Below are positions 34,102-43,041 of a DNA stretch of 64,000 nucleotides, one piece after another. Positions within the stretch are counted from its first letter, which is position 1. Every line of letters begins with the position of its first letter. The stretch comes from Oceanobacillus polygoni. GTDB taxonomy: Bacteria > Bacillota > Bacilli > Bacillales > Amphibacillaceae. Location: NCBI RefSeq assembly GCF_008304605.1, contig NZ_PIJY01000026.1:124001-188000 (forward strand), read 5' to 3'. The notes below the pieces were generated by a model. The model was given only the letters and a program-made list of their open reading frames with translations. It had not been told where the DNA came from and did no database searches. Both the position numbers and the translations under genes were made by a program.

Positions 34102-35415
34102 TTAATGTACATTTATACGTGGAGTGATTTCACTATCTTCAACCTTTTTTTCAGGTGGCTTCGAAAATAATCCAAGAATGATAACCCCTGAACCAACAAT
34201 AATTGCTGTTAAATAGAAAGCCATATTAAAACTGCTAGTTAATTCAACTATAAATCCGGTTATAATTGGTGCAAGGATACCCGGCATCGTTTGTGCAACT
34301 TGTGATAACCCGCCAAATGAACCAGCATTTTCAGGTACTGTTTCAGCAATTACTGCACCAAGTGGTGCCGCTGCTGAGGCGAGTGATATTGACGAAATAG
34401 TAAGGAATACGACAGCTCCCAGAACAGATTGAATCTGAACAACAAAAATCAGTGACACAGTAAGAATTGCAAACCAGCTGACTGACCAATATGCTCGTGC
34501 TATTCTCCTGCTATTCGTTTTACTATAAATCAGGTCACTGCATCTACCACCAAGTATTTGACCAAAAGCAGCTCCAATCCACGGTACAGTAAGTGCCCAC
34601 CCCATCGATTGCAGACTTAATCCTCTCTCTATACTTAAATAACCTGGCAGCCATGTTAAAAGAAAAAATAATGCATAGCCAACACAGAAGAATCCCCACA
34701 AATTTGCAAAGATTGTTCCACGGAGACCTTTAGGTATCGTTAATAATTCTTTAAGTGATTTATTCTTTGCAGAATCACTCGATTTAGAAACCTCACCTTG
34801 CTCTGAAAGTATCCAGGCCTTTTCTTCATTGCTCAGGAATCGGTTTTTTTCAGGTCGGTCCGTATAGACTTTATACCAACAAATAGCCCATAGTATTCCA
34901 ATCACTCCCATTACATAAAATGGTGTTCTCCAACCATAAGAAGCTATCATCCAAACGATAATAGGAGAGGCAAGTGCTGGTCCTAAATATACTCCAGCAA
35001 ACGCAACACCTAAAGCAGAAGAATACTCTCGTGGGCTAAACCAATTCGTAACAATCCGTACTCCGTTGGAAAGAGAAGGTCCTTCCCCTGCCCCAAACAA
35101 AATTCGTGCAATAAGTAATGAGACAAAGTTAAATGCTAAAGCTGTTCCAGCGGTACATATTGACCAAAAAACAGAACCGACAAGGAATACCTTTTTGGAT
35201 CCATATTTATCAGCAGCTAATCCCGCAATAATCGAAAAGGGAACAAGCCCCCAAAAAAAAGCACTTAAAATTATCCCCCACTGAGAAGGAGTGAATCCGA
35301 ATTCCTCCATCATTGGTTCTGTTGCAAGAGATATAATTACCCGATCCACAAATTGTATAAAGAAAATTAGAGTAACCAATAGTAACATGATCCATCTTAC
35401 GTTATGTTTTAGCAC
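34102..35415 (-). CDS. MFS transporter, anion:cation symporter type
   Basis: The 437-residue protein has about 12 membrane segments and features of the ACS group (glucarate, hexuronate and other organic-acid importers): FVDRVIISLATEPM, WGIILSAFFWGLVPFSIIAG, GEGPSLSNGVRIVTNWFSPRE. It would import an organic anion with protons or another cation. The start is GTG at 35415, with GGAGG 7 bases upstream. It lies between the alcohol dehydrogenase and the deacetylase genes, with short gaps, so it is likely part of the same transcript. Substrate unknown. Confidence 0.88.
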   Translation of the reverse strand: MLKHNVRWIMLLLVTLIFFIQFVDRVIISLATEPMMEEFGFTPSQWGIILSAFFWGLVPFSIIAGLAADKYGSKKVFLVGSVFWSICTAGTALAFNFVSLLIARILFGAGEGPSLSNGVRIVTNWFSPREYSSALGVAFAGVYLGPALASPIIVWMIASYGWRTPFYVMGVIGILWAICWYKVYTDRPEKNRFLSNEEKAWILSEQGEVSKSSDSAKNKSLKELLTIPKGLRGTIFANLWGFFCVGYALFFLLTWLPGYLSIERGLSLQSMGWALTVPWIGAAFGQILGGRCSDLIYSKTNSRRIARAYWSVSWFAILTVSLIFVVQIQSVLGAVVFLTISSISLASAAAPLGAVIAETVPENAGSFGGLSQVAQTMPGILAPIITGFIVELTSSFNMAFYLTAIIVGSGVIILGLFSKPPEKKVEDSEITPRINVH

Positions 35416-35471
35416 TATCTAACCTCCATTTGTTTCTAAATTTAGGTAACAGAACTTCGGTTGCACTTATT

Positions 35472-36587
35472 CTAGACTACAGAATGTGATAAATCCCAGA
35501 ACGCAGATTGAATTTTTCTTACCTTCTCAATTGCTCTTTTCTGAATGTCATATATGGGCGCACCATGAACATCGTCTGGGAAAGGATCTTTCACGTTACT
35601 TGATAAACCACTAAGTGTTTCAATAATTTTCAACGTACAAAACGGTACATAAGCCTGACTGTAGCCACCTTCATGACAAGCAACAATGCGGCCATTTGCA
35701 TAACGATCAGCTATACGTTTAATAATTTTTGTCATTTCTGCAAATCCCTTTGCCGTCATAAGCATTCTTCCTAATGGGTCAAATCTGCTTGCATCTTGTC
35801 CGGCAGAAATGAGGACAAGCTCAGGTTTAAATTGATTCGCAATTGGCACAACAATCTCTTTCAATGCTAATAAATAGCCTTCATCTCCTGTCCCCGCTGG
35901 AAGAGGTATATTGACATTGTATCCTTTGCCCTTACCGTCACCTATATCTTCAACATTTCCTCGACCTGCTGGGAATACAAATTCTTGATGCAAGGAAATG
36001 AATAGTATATCTGGATCGTCATAAAACGAGCTCTCCGTCCCATTCCCATGATGAACATCCCAATCAATAATCATGACTTTCTTTAAATTATATTTCTCTT
36101 TGGCATATTTTGCCGCGATTGCAACATTATTAAATAAGCAAAACCCAGCTCCATAATCCTTTTCAGCATGATGACCAGGTGGTCTTGTAAGTGCATAAAC
36201 ATTTTGCACGTTTCCTTCCATAACTTCATCAACACCAGTAAGTGCACCTCCAACTGCTAGAGAAGCTATTTCATATGAATCTGGACCCGCATGCGTTAAG
36301 TTACCTAAGTCTCCTCCACCACTTTTACTTAATTGTTGAACCTTCGTAATGTATTTAGAGCTGTGATTAAGTTCTAGTTCATCCCGTGTAGCTTCCCGTG
36401 GTTCAATACAATTTAATTGTTTGATGAATTTAGAACGTTCTAGAAGGTTTTTCACTCTCCTTTTTGTTTCTGCATTCTCCACATGAATATCCTTTTCTAC
36501 TAAACTCCCAGCGGGAAGCATTAATGCGCTATCCCCATTCGAATGCCAAAAATAACTTTCATCGCAAATAAATCCAGTCTTTTTCAA
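35472..36587 (-). CDS. Histone-deacetylase-family hydrolase, possible acetylpolyamine amidohydrolase
   Basis: The 371-residue protein has the HDAC active site: RPPGHHAEKDYGAGFCLFNN with the catalytic His pair (about 140), VMIIDWDVHHGNGT with zinc ligands Asp and His (about 176-178), and SAGQDASRFDPLGRM with the third zinc ligand Asp (about 263). Bacterial members remove acetyl groups from acetylpolyamines or related amides. The start is TTG at 36587, with AAAGGAAG about 10 bases upstream. Its neighbours are an APC amine/amino-acid permease, a class III aminotransferase and an aldehyde dehydrogenase, which together would import, deacetylate, transaminate and oxidise an acetylated amine. That substrate is inferred. 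Confidence 0.88.
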   Translation of the reverse strand: MKKTGFICDESYFWHSNGDSALMLPAGSLVEKDIHVENAETKRRVKNLLERSKFIKQLNCIEPREATRDELELNHSSKYITKVQQLSKSGGGDLGNLTHAGPDSYEIASLAVGGALTGVDEVMEGNVQNVYALTRPPGHHAEKDYGAGFCLFNNVAIAAKYAKEKYNLKKVMIIDWDVHHGNGTESSFYDDPDILFISLHQEFVFPAGRGNVEDIGDGKGKGYNVNIPLPAGTGDEGYLLALKEIVVPIANQFKPELVLISAGQDASRFDPLGRMLMTAKGFAEMTKIIKRIADRYANGRIVACHEGGYSQAYVPFCTLKIIETLSGLSSNVKDPFPDDVHGAPIYDIQKRAIEKVRKIQSAFWDLSHSVV

Positions 36588-36653
36588 TTTATCCGTCTTC
36601 CTTTCTAATAAATTAGTCTCAACCGCATTATTGTCAACGCTTACAATAATTGC

Positions 36654-38048
36654 CTATTTATTCTCTTCTACACTGTCTAAGTTTAATTGCTTCTTAAATC
36701 CACTCGTTTTAACGAGTAAAAAGACAAATCCTATGATCAACCATGCCAAGCCGATAGTTTTTCCAATCTCATCCATTCCAAGCAAAATATAGATACAAAC
36801 GATCATTCCTAATAATGGAGAAACTAGATTCGAAAAAAAATGTTTTCCTTTTCGCTCTTTTCTTCTAATGAAAAATTCAACAATAACGGATAGATTCACA
36901 AACAGGAATCCTACTAAAGCTCCGAACACTACGATTAAAAAGAAAACACTGACTGGTATAAGAAGGGCTCCAATGTATCCAACTACCGATAAAAGTAGAA
37001 TACTATATACTGGTGTCTTAAATTTCGGATGCAGACGACTCAAAAATCTTGGCAATACATTGTCACGTCCCATTCCAAACAAAACTCTTGACCCTGATGC
37101 CTGTCCTGCTAATGCTGTCGCTCCACCAGTAATAATAAGAATTAGTGTTGTTACAGCAGCTAATCCACTCCCACCCGCAGCAATTGCTACTTCATAAAAA
37201 GCAGTATCTGCATTTCGAAACGTTGTAAAATCCATGTGAATTAGTGTTGCGAAATAAACTTGTACACCAATGAGCACTGAACTAATAATACAAGTTGCAA
37301 TCGCCGCACGTCCTACTGTTTTCCCAGAAACTTGGGCGTCCTCTGACATAGCAGTAATTGCGTCAAAGCCTATATAAGAAAGAACAGCTATAGAAGCACC
37401 TGCTACAAGCGCATTTGTAGAGAAGGTCTCTGGATTAAACACTCCTTTAAAATCAATTACATTTCCTGTGCCAACACCATTCGTTAATGCATAAATGGCT
37501 ACCCCTACGAACACAAAAACACTTACTAGCTTTAGAATTAGCATAATCAAGTTTAAGTGTGAGGATACTTTCATCCCCATAAAATTAAATAATGTCATGG
37601 GAACAATAAAAATTAACAACATTAACCATAGTGGTAAAAACGGCATTAGTTCAATCGCAAAACTTGAACTTAATTTATACACCAGCATAGGAAACACTAA
37701 GTAATCTAACAAAATTGCCCACCCAGCGATAAAACCTAATGATGGATTTAACGAGTAAGTAGCATAACTATAAGTAGAACCAGCTTTCGGGACCGCATCA
37801 GCCATCTTTCCATAACTAAAAGCGGTAAATATCATTGCAACCAGACCGATAAAAACGGCAAGTAATCCATGACCTTGAGAAGTTGTTGTTAACCCACCAA
37901 ATAATGACTGTGCTGAATTCGGTGAAATAAATATTATCCCAAATATTACTAAATCACGCGTTTTCAACACCTTTTTTAATTCCAGTTTTTCCTGTTTGGC
38001 ATCTGTGCCTACAATTTGCTTTGCTACCGCTGTATTATCTTTTGTCAC
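36654..38048 (-). CDS. APC-family amino acid/polyamine permease
   Basis: The 464-residue protein has about 12 membrane segments and APC signatures: IFGIIFISPNSAQSLFGG in helix 1, PKAGSTYSYATYSLNP, AVLSYIGFDAITAMSEDAQ in helix 6, and SRVLFGMGRDNVLPRFLSRLHP. The layout resembles putrescine or amino-acid importers such as PuuP. The start is GTG at 38048, with GGGAGA about 10-12 bases upstream. It lies between the aminotransferase and deacetylase genes, so an amine or acetylated amine is the likely cargo. Confidence 0.9.
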   Translation of the reverse strand: MTKDNTAVAKQIVGTDAKQEKLELKKVLKTRDLVIFGIIFISPNSAQSLFGGLTTTSQGHGLLAVFIGLVAMIFTAFSYGKMADAVPKAGSTYSYATYSLNPSLGFIAGWAILLDYLVFPMLVYKLSSSFAIELMPFLPLWLMLLIFIVPMTLFNFMGMKVSSHLNLIMLILKLVSVFVFVGVAIYALTNGVGTGNVIDFKGVFNPETFSTNALVAGASIAVLSYIGFDAITAMSEDAQVSGKTVGRAAIATCIISSVLIGVQVYFATLIHMDFTTFRNADTAFYEVAIAAGGSGLAAVTTLILIITGGATALAGQASGSRVLFGMGRDNVLPRFLSRLHPKFKTPVYSILLLSVVGYIGALLIPVSVFFLIVVFGALVGFLFVNLSVIVEFFIRRKERKGKHFFSNLVSPLLGMIVCIYILLGMDEIGKTIGLAWLIIGFVFLLVKTSGFKKQLNLDSVEENK

Positions 38049-38114
38049 AATCGGAATCTCTCCCTTAAGATAAATTTTCTAATTATACAGTATTTTTCGT
38101 ATAAAACAGTGTAA

Positions 38115-39503
38115 TTATCTAATCAACTCTTTTTCAACTACCGTTAATGCTTCTGACAAAATTTCTATAATTGTTCCTATTTGTTCTTTATTTGTAATTA
38201 GCGGTGGTGCAATGGTAATAATATTCGATCCTTCAAAAATGACTGGTCTTACAATTAGTTTCCTTTTCATACATTCTTGTACAACTTTTTGCGCTACCAT
38301 TTGTGACGGCTCAAATGGGACTTCATTAGCTCGATCTGCAAATAATTCAAATGCGCCCATCAGACCGATAGCCCTTATCTTCGAAACAGTTGGATGTTTG
38401 GATTCAAGGTATTTAAAACCTTTTAAAATTTCAGCTTCCATATTTTTTGCGTTCACAACTAGATTTTCATTTTCTACAATTTCAATGTTTTTCAAAGCTG
38501 CTGCACATGCAGTCGGATGTCCACTGTACGTAAATCCATGAAAAAAGATATCACTTGAAAGTTCAGCTAACTCATCTCGAATGGTTTCTCTTATAATGAC
38601 AGCCCCTAATTGGATATAGCCACTTGTAATCCCTTTAGCTACTGTCAGCACGTCTGGTACAACTCCCCAGTTATTTACACCAAACATCTCTCCCGTACGA
38701 CCAAACCCTGTAATCACTTCATCAGCAATCATAAGAATTCCATATTCATCACATAGCTGTCTTACAGCCTGCAAGTAACCATCAGGCGGAATATTAATTC
38801 CTCCAGCACCTTGAACAGGCTCCAAAATAACTGCCGCAATCGTATCTGCTCCTTCTTTTTCGATAATGCCACGAATACTTTCTCTATAATTTGGATTACT
38901 TTTATCGCCTAACTCGCAATCTAACTGAAAAGCCTTCGCATGTAAAAAATCAGGTGCATTAGCCGTTGACATATTCTGAAATTGAGCAATACCCGTTGCA
39001 CTTGTTGCCCCCATCGTAATACCATGATAACCTCTGTTCAGTCCGATTATTTTTGTTCGTTCTGCTTCACCTTTTAATTTCCAATAATTTCGAATCAATT
39101 TAAATGCCGTCTCATTCGACTCAGATCCGCCTGAAGTGAAGAAACTAACATTTAAATCTCCGGGTGTCATCGTTGCAATTTTTTGCGATAAACAGATAAC
39201 TGGGTCATGGGAAAAACCTTGAAATGATGAGCTATAAGCAAGTCTGCCCATCTGTGTACTTACTGCATCGACCATTTCTTGTCGACCGTGTCCAATATTG
39301 ACATTCCACAATGAAGATAAACCATCGATATATACATCATCATATACATCAGTTAAGTAGATTCCTTGTCCTTCTTTAAAAATAACAGTAGGACCGTTTT
39401 CCTGCTGTTGGTGAATCGACGTCGTAGGGTGTAGATAATACTTTTTATCCAAGCTTTTTAATTTTTGAATGTCTACTTTTTCTTCAATAATATTTTCATT
39501 CAC
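38115..39503 (-). CDS. Class III (omega) aminotransferase
   Basis: The 462-residue PLP enzyme belongs to the aminotransferase class III group that includes putrescine/polyamine-pyruvate, beta-alanine-pyruvate and taurine-pyruvate aminotransferases. It has FFTSGGSESNETAFKL, GYHGITMGATSATG, LEPVQGAGGINIPPDGYL, ADEVITGFGRTGEMFG and the PLP Lys in LTVAKGITSGY (about 290). It would convert a primary omega-amine into an aldehyde, feeding the aldehyde dehydrogenase downstream. The start is GTG at 39503, with GGAGG 9 bases upstream; the upstream extension has no ribosome site. A closely similar gene lies at the right edge of the window. Confidence 0.9.
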   Translation of the reverse strand: MNENIIEEKVDIQKLKSLDKKYYLHPTTSIHQQQENGPTVIFKEGQGIYLTDVYDDVYIDGLSSLWNVNIGHGRQEMVDAVSTQMGRLAYSSSFQGFSHDPVICLSQKIATMTPGDLNVSFFTSGGSESNETAFKLIRNYWKLKGEAERTKIIGLNRGYHGITMGATSATGIAQFQNMSTANAPDFLHAKAFQLDCELGDKSNPNYRESIRGIIEKEGADTIAAVILEPVQGAGGINIPPDGYLQAVRQLCDEYGILMIADEVITGFGRTGEMFGVNNWGVVPDVLTVAKGITSGYIQLGAVIIRETIRDELAELSSDIFFHGFTYSGHPTACAAALKNIEIVENENLVVNAKNMEAEILKGFKYLESKHPTVSKIRAIGLMGAFELFADRANEVPFEPSQMVAQKVVQECMKRKLIVRPVIFEGSNIITIAPPLITNKEQIGTIIEILSEALTVVEKELIR

Positions 39504-39700
39504 TTTAAATCCCTCCATTACAGTTATTAAACTAGTACTACCATGCAATGCACCATCATCACATGACTTTATACAAGCAACCCTTATTACGGTTTATTTT
39601 TTGTAATTTTCAGTAATCAAAAGGGATACACGGGTATTGCTTGGTTAATGGATTATAAATCCTTTATTCCACTTCATACCCTTGTGCAATAAATTCCCCT

Positions 39701-40924
39701 TCAAACCGACAACAAATAATCCAATACTATGCCACCAGCCCCTATAGCTGCAGCATTCTCACCTAACTCTCCTTGTGTGAAGGTAACTTCTAAATCTGGG
39801 AATAGTTTCTTATATCTATTCATTGCAGTTTCAATGGACATATCATAAAATAACTTGAGTTCCCTATACATCGGCCCACTTAGAATTATTTTACTTGGAT
39901 GAAAAATAGTGATTAGATTCGCAAGTCCTGTTCCAGAATAATAAGCCGTATCTTTAACAATCTGCTCACATAGCTGATCTTTTTCCTCTATTGCTGACAC
40001 AATATGTGAAAAGCTAACTTCTGATACGTTATCTACCTGATCATGAATTACGGAGTCGGCCCCCCTCTTCAAATGATTTTTCACTTCTTTTACTAACGCT
40101 GGAATAGTGGAGTATGCATTCATACACCCATAATTACCACATGTACATTTTCTTCCATGAATATCTACTACCATATGTCCTTGTCCAAAAGCCCCACCTT
40201 TGTCTCCACCACGCGGACGAAGTATTTCCCCATTTAACATTATTCCTAACCGTATACCAACCCCCTTATTAATATGAAAGATGCTGCTATCTGATTTTGC
40301 TGCACCTTGCCTTTGTTCAGCGCTTAAAGCCGAGTTTTCCCCATAATCTAGAACAACCTCTGTATCAAAGTACTCTTTCACTCTATCTACAATTGGAATA
40401 TCCTCCCACCCTGAGGCTGGAAAGTGTAATGGTTTTTTAATGATTCCGTTTTTTGTATCTAAAGGTCCAATTGCACTAATACCAATACCTAGTAACGAAG
40501 ATTCTTCTATACCATTTTTTTTCAACATCGTGTGAATCGTATTTATATAAAATTTAATCATGACATCAGGTGTACTTGTTTCATTCATTTCAAATCTTTG
40601 TTCTTCAATTGGATTTAAATCCAATGTCATTAGTAGTACTTTTGAAAAGGTACGAGATATATCTATACCCACTACATAATTTGTAGTGGAAGTAATCGCA
40701 TATTTCTTTGCTTTTCTTCCTCCACTCGAATGAGCTTCTCCACTTTCGTACAAGAGTCCAATTTCTACCAACTCTTCGATCAATCTAGCACAGGTACTAA
40801 ACTTTAGATTTGTTTTTTCAGCTATTTCCACCTTTGTTAAATCGCTTTCATTTCTAACCACATTATAAACTTCCTTCAAATTAATCCCTTTTTGTGTTGT
40901 CAATTCTAGTATTTCTTTTAACAT
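39701..40924 (-). CDS. ROK-family transcriptional regulator 2
   Basis: The 407-residue protein has an N-terminal winged helix (VYNVVRNESDLTKVEIAEKT) and a ROK domain (VVGIDISRTFSKVLLMTLD, GIGISAIGPLDTKNG). The zinc site CTCGNYGC is complete in cysteines. The kinase Asp is lost (DYGENSALSAE), so it senses rather than phosphorylates a ligand. It is a paralogue of ROK 1 at 24945-26162. It precedes the aminotransferase gene and is a likely regulator of the amine block. It has a near-consensus promoter with embedded repeated motif. GAGGG lies 10 bases before the ATG. Confidence 0.88.
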   Translation of the reverse strand: MLKEILELTTQKGINLKEVYNVVRNESDLTKVEIAEKTNLKFSTCARLIEELVEIGLLYESGEAHSSGGRKAKKYAITSTTNYVVGIDISRTFSKVLLMTLDLNPIEEQRFEMNETSTPDVMIKFYINTIHTMLKKNGIEESSLLGIGISAIGPLDTKNGIIKKPLHFPASGWEDIPIVDRVKEYFDTEVVLDYGENSALSAEQRQGAAKSDSSIFHINKGVGIRLGIMLNGEILRPRGGDKGGAFGQGHMVVDIHGRKCTCGNYGCMNAYSTIPALVKEVKNHLKRGADSVIHDQVDNVSEVSFSHIVSAIEEKDQLCEQIVKDTAYYSGTGLANLITIFHPSKIILSGPMYRELKLFYDMSIETAMNRYKKLFPDLEVTFTQGELGENAAAIGAGGIVLDYLLSV

Positions 40925-40959
40925 TGTGTATTTTCCCTCTTTTATTTTGGTGTAGAGTA

Positions 40960-41021
40960 ATTATAAAACATTTAATCATTTTAGTCAAAAGTTTTCTAAT
41001 AATTTTATATTTAATCATTTT
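40960..41021 (-). promoter_or_regulatory. Promoter of ROK regulator 2 with two direct repeats
   Basis: TTGACT (40988-40983) and TATAAT (40965-40960) are 17 bases apart, a near-consensus sigma-A promoter. The 13-mer AAAATGATTAAAT occurs in the spacer (40982-40970) and again 39 bases upstream (41021-41009). A related motif is found in the ROK 1 promoter, so it is a candidate ROK operator. Confidence 0.7.
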
Positions 41022-41149
41022 TAAATACAAATTAAAAGTAAAATGAGTTATATAAAATCATTTTGAATAAAAGTTTCTAGTGTCTAACACGAATGACATT
41101 AGGCCTTCAGTTTCCTAGAACCACGAGAGCCTACGCTTAGTATAATTAA

Positions 41150-41187
41150 AAAGGATAGAGACACGACTCAGCGTATTTCTATCCTTT
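41150..41187 (-). terminator. Terminator of the DctPQM operon
   Basis: Perfect 10-base arms AAAGGATAGA and TCTATCCTTT with an 18-base loop, followed on the minus strand by TTAATTAT. It lies 70 bases after the DctM stop. Confidence 0.75.
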
Positions 41188-41256
41188 CTATGAACATATT
41201 AAAGTAAAACGGACATTCAACCTTATATTTCAGTACAATTCTCCATTTAGTACTGG

Positions 41257-42561
41257 TTAATTCATCAAATCTGGCAATACAGTAACAATCTGCGGGAAGA
41301 TAATTAGAATTGCCACACATACAAGCATTGCAATAATCATCGGAACAACTCCTCTAAAGATGGTCTGCAGCGGAATATCTCTTGCTACCCCTTTAATAAC
41401 GTATACACTTATTCCAAGTGGTGGTGTTAATGCACCGATATTAATAACCATAATCATAATTACGCCAAACCAAATACCGTTAAACCCTAATTCCGTAATG
41501 ATTGGATGCAGAATAGGCAATGTGATAACGATTAAAGCTAAACTTTCAATAAAACAACCTAGCACGAGCAATACAACAAGAATACCTACCAGGATAATAT
41601 ATGGATTCAAATCAAGATTTCCCACATATGTAGTAAGCATAACGGGGATTCTGCTCATTGCCAAAAACTGTCCAAACAGGTTGGCTCCAATTAAAATAAA
41701 GAAAATAAAAGCGGTCAATCGAACAGATTCATTTAGTGAATCTTTCAGTCTCTGCCAAGTAAGTTTTCTAGAGATAAAAGCAAACAGAAGTGCACCAAAT
41801 GCACCTATCCCAGCTGCTTCAGTCGGGGTGAAAACACCTAAGTAAATACCGCCAATACTGACTATAAACAACCCTATAAATGGCCAAATATTTTTAAGGG
41901 TAGATAGTTTTTCAGAATTGCTTGCTTTTCCTTCTCTTGGTGGCGCGATGGAAGAATCTTTACGCACAAGAATATAAATCGTAATGATAAAAATAATGAT
42001 CTGTAAAATACCAGGAATGATCCCTGAAATTAATAATGCGCCAATTGGTTCCCTTGTAAGGATACCGTATAAAATCAAAATAACACTCGGTGGAATTAAA
42101 ATCCCAAGCGTACCGCCTGCAGCTACACTTGATGTAGACAACCCTTTTTTATAATTATATTTTTCCATTTCCGGCAATGCTATTTTTGCTACGGTTGCAG
42201 TTGTCGCATTTAAAGAACCTGAAATGGAAGAGAAAATAGCAGCCGTACCAATGGTCGCCATCGCAAGGCCACCACGTAAATGACCAACCCAACTGTCCAC
42301 CATTCTGTACAAATCTTTGCCGATTCCTGTATAGGATAGAATCATACCCATTAGAATAAACAATGGAATAACACTTAATGAGTAATTACTCGATGTATCA
42401 AAAGGGGTCCTCCCCAATTGGGCAAATGCTACATCCCAGCCTCTAATTAAAGTCGTTCCTAGTAAACTAACAATGATTAGAGAAATAGCTACCGGGATTT
42501 TTAGAAAGAACAATATTAGAATAGCAATAATTCCTAAAAAACCTATCAGTTCCGGGCTCAT
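41257..42561 (-). CDS. dctM: TRAP transporter large permease subunit (DctM type)
   Basis: The 434-residue protein has about 12 membrane segments and DctM signatures: SLSVIPLFILMGMILSYTG, GGLAMATIGTAAIFSSISGS, LIPPSVILILYGILT, FTPTEAAGIGAFGALL and NIGALTPPLGISVYVIKGV. It forms the conducting part of a tripartite sodium-driven importer with the small permease and the binding protein encoded upstream. It overlaps the small-subunit gene by four bases, which indicates translational coupling. As the operon lies beside an HpaB-type monooxygenase and its regulator, an aromatic or aryl acid is the likely substrate, by inference. Confidence 0.93.
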   Translation of the reverse strand: MSPELIGFLGIIAILILFFLKIPVAISLIIVSLLGTTLIRGWDVAFAQLGRTPFDTSSNYSLSVIPLFILMGMILSYTGIGKDLYRMVDSWVGHLRGGLAMATIGTAAIFSSISGSLNATTATVAKIALPEMEKYNYKKGLSTSSVAAGGTLGILIPPSVILILYGILTREPIGALLISGIIPGILQIIIFIITIYILVRKDSSIAPPREGKASNSEKLSTLKNIWPFIGLFIVSIGGIYLGVFTPTEAAGIGAFGALLFAFISRKLTWQRLKDSLNESVRLTAFIFFILIGANLFGQFLAMSRIPVMLTTYVGNLDLNPYIILVGILVVLLVLGCFIESLALIVITLPILHPIITELGFNGIWFGVIMIMVINIGALTPPLGISVYVIKGVARDIPLQTIFRGVVPMIIAMLVCVAILIIFPQIVTVLPDLMN

Positions 42562-43037
42562 CTTTCACCCACCTTTGCAACGTATTTTAAGGCTAACAAT
42601 ATAGCAGTTAATGCAAATACAATTGCTCCAATTCCTGACACTCCAGCGAACAAATAGATTGGAAGTCCTAAATCCCCTGTTACTGTACCTGAAGTAAATA
42701 AGCGCTCTGCATACCAGAACAAGCTTAAAGCCATCAGCACCATCAGTACCATAATAATTAAATTAATAAGCGCTTCCACAATCCATTGAACTTTTTCAGG
42801 CAGTCGCTCTACCAAAAAATCAATTGAAATATGCTCTTCTTTTAAATGGGTGTAGGCAATGCTTAAAAAGATAACCATGGATAGACCAAGTTCTGTAAGT
42901 TCTACGGCACCAGTAATTGGTTGACTGAATAGCCAGCGACCAAGTACATCTGCTGTAACTAAGAATACCATGATGATTAAAACAACTTGGGCAACATAAA
43001 GGAGCCCAGTATTCAGTTTCGTTATAAGCTTCTCCAC
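42558..43037 (-). CDS. dctQ: TRAP transporter small permease subunit (DctQ type)
   Basis: The 159-residue protein has four membrane segments and the DctQ pattern VTADVLGRWLFSQPITGAVEL, typical of the small TRAP subunit that bridges binding protein and large permease. The start is GTG at 43037, with AGAGGAG 7 bases upstream; the longer frame from 43058 would overlap the preceding gene and lacks a ribosome site. It is between dctP and dctM, with a four-base overlap to dctM. Confidence 0.88.
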   Translation of the reverse strand: MEKLITKLNTGLLYVAQVVLIIMVFLVTADVLGRWLFSQPITGAVELTELGLSMVIFLSIAYTHLKEEHISIDFLVERLPEKVQWIVEALINLIIMVLMVLMALSLFWYAERLFTSGTVTGDLGLPIYLFAGVSGIGAIVFALTAILLALKYVAKVGER

Positions 43038-43041
43038 CTTA

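Noticed and set aside
42698-42775. Two AAGCGCT-like matches within the TRAP small-subunit gene as LacI operators
   Set aside because: They lie in coding sequence, only partly match, and are far from the inositol block.
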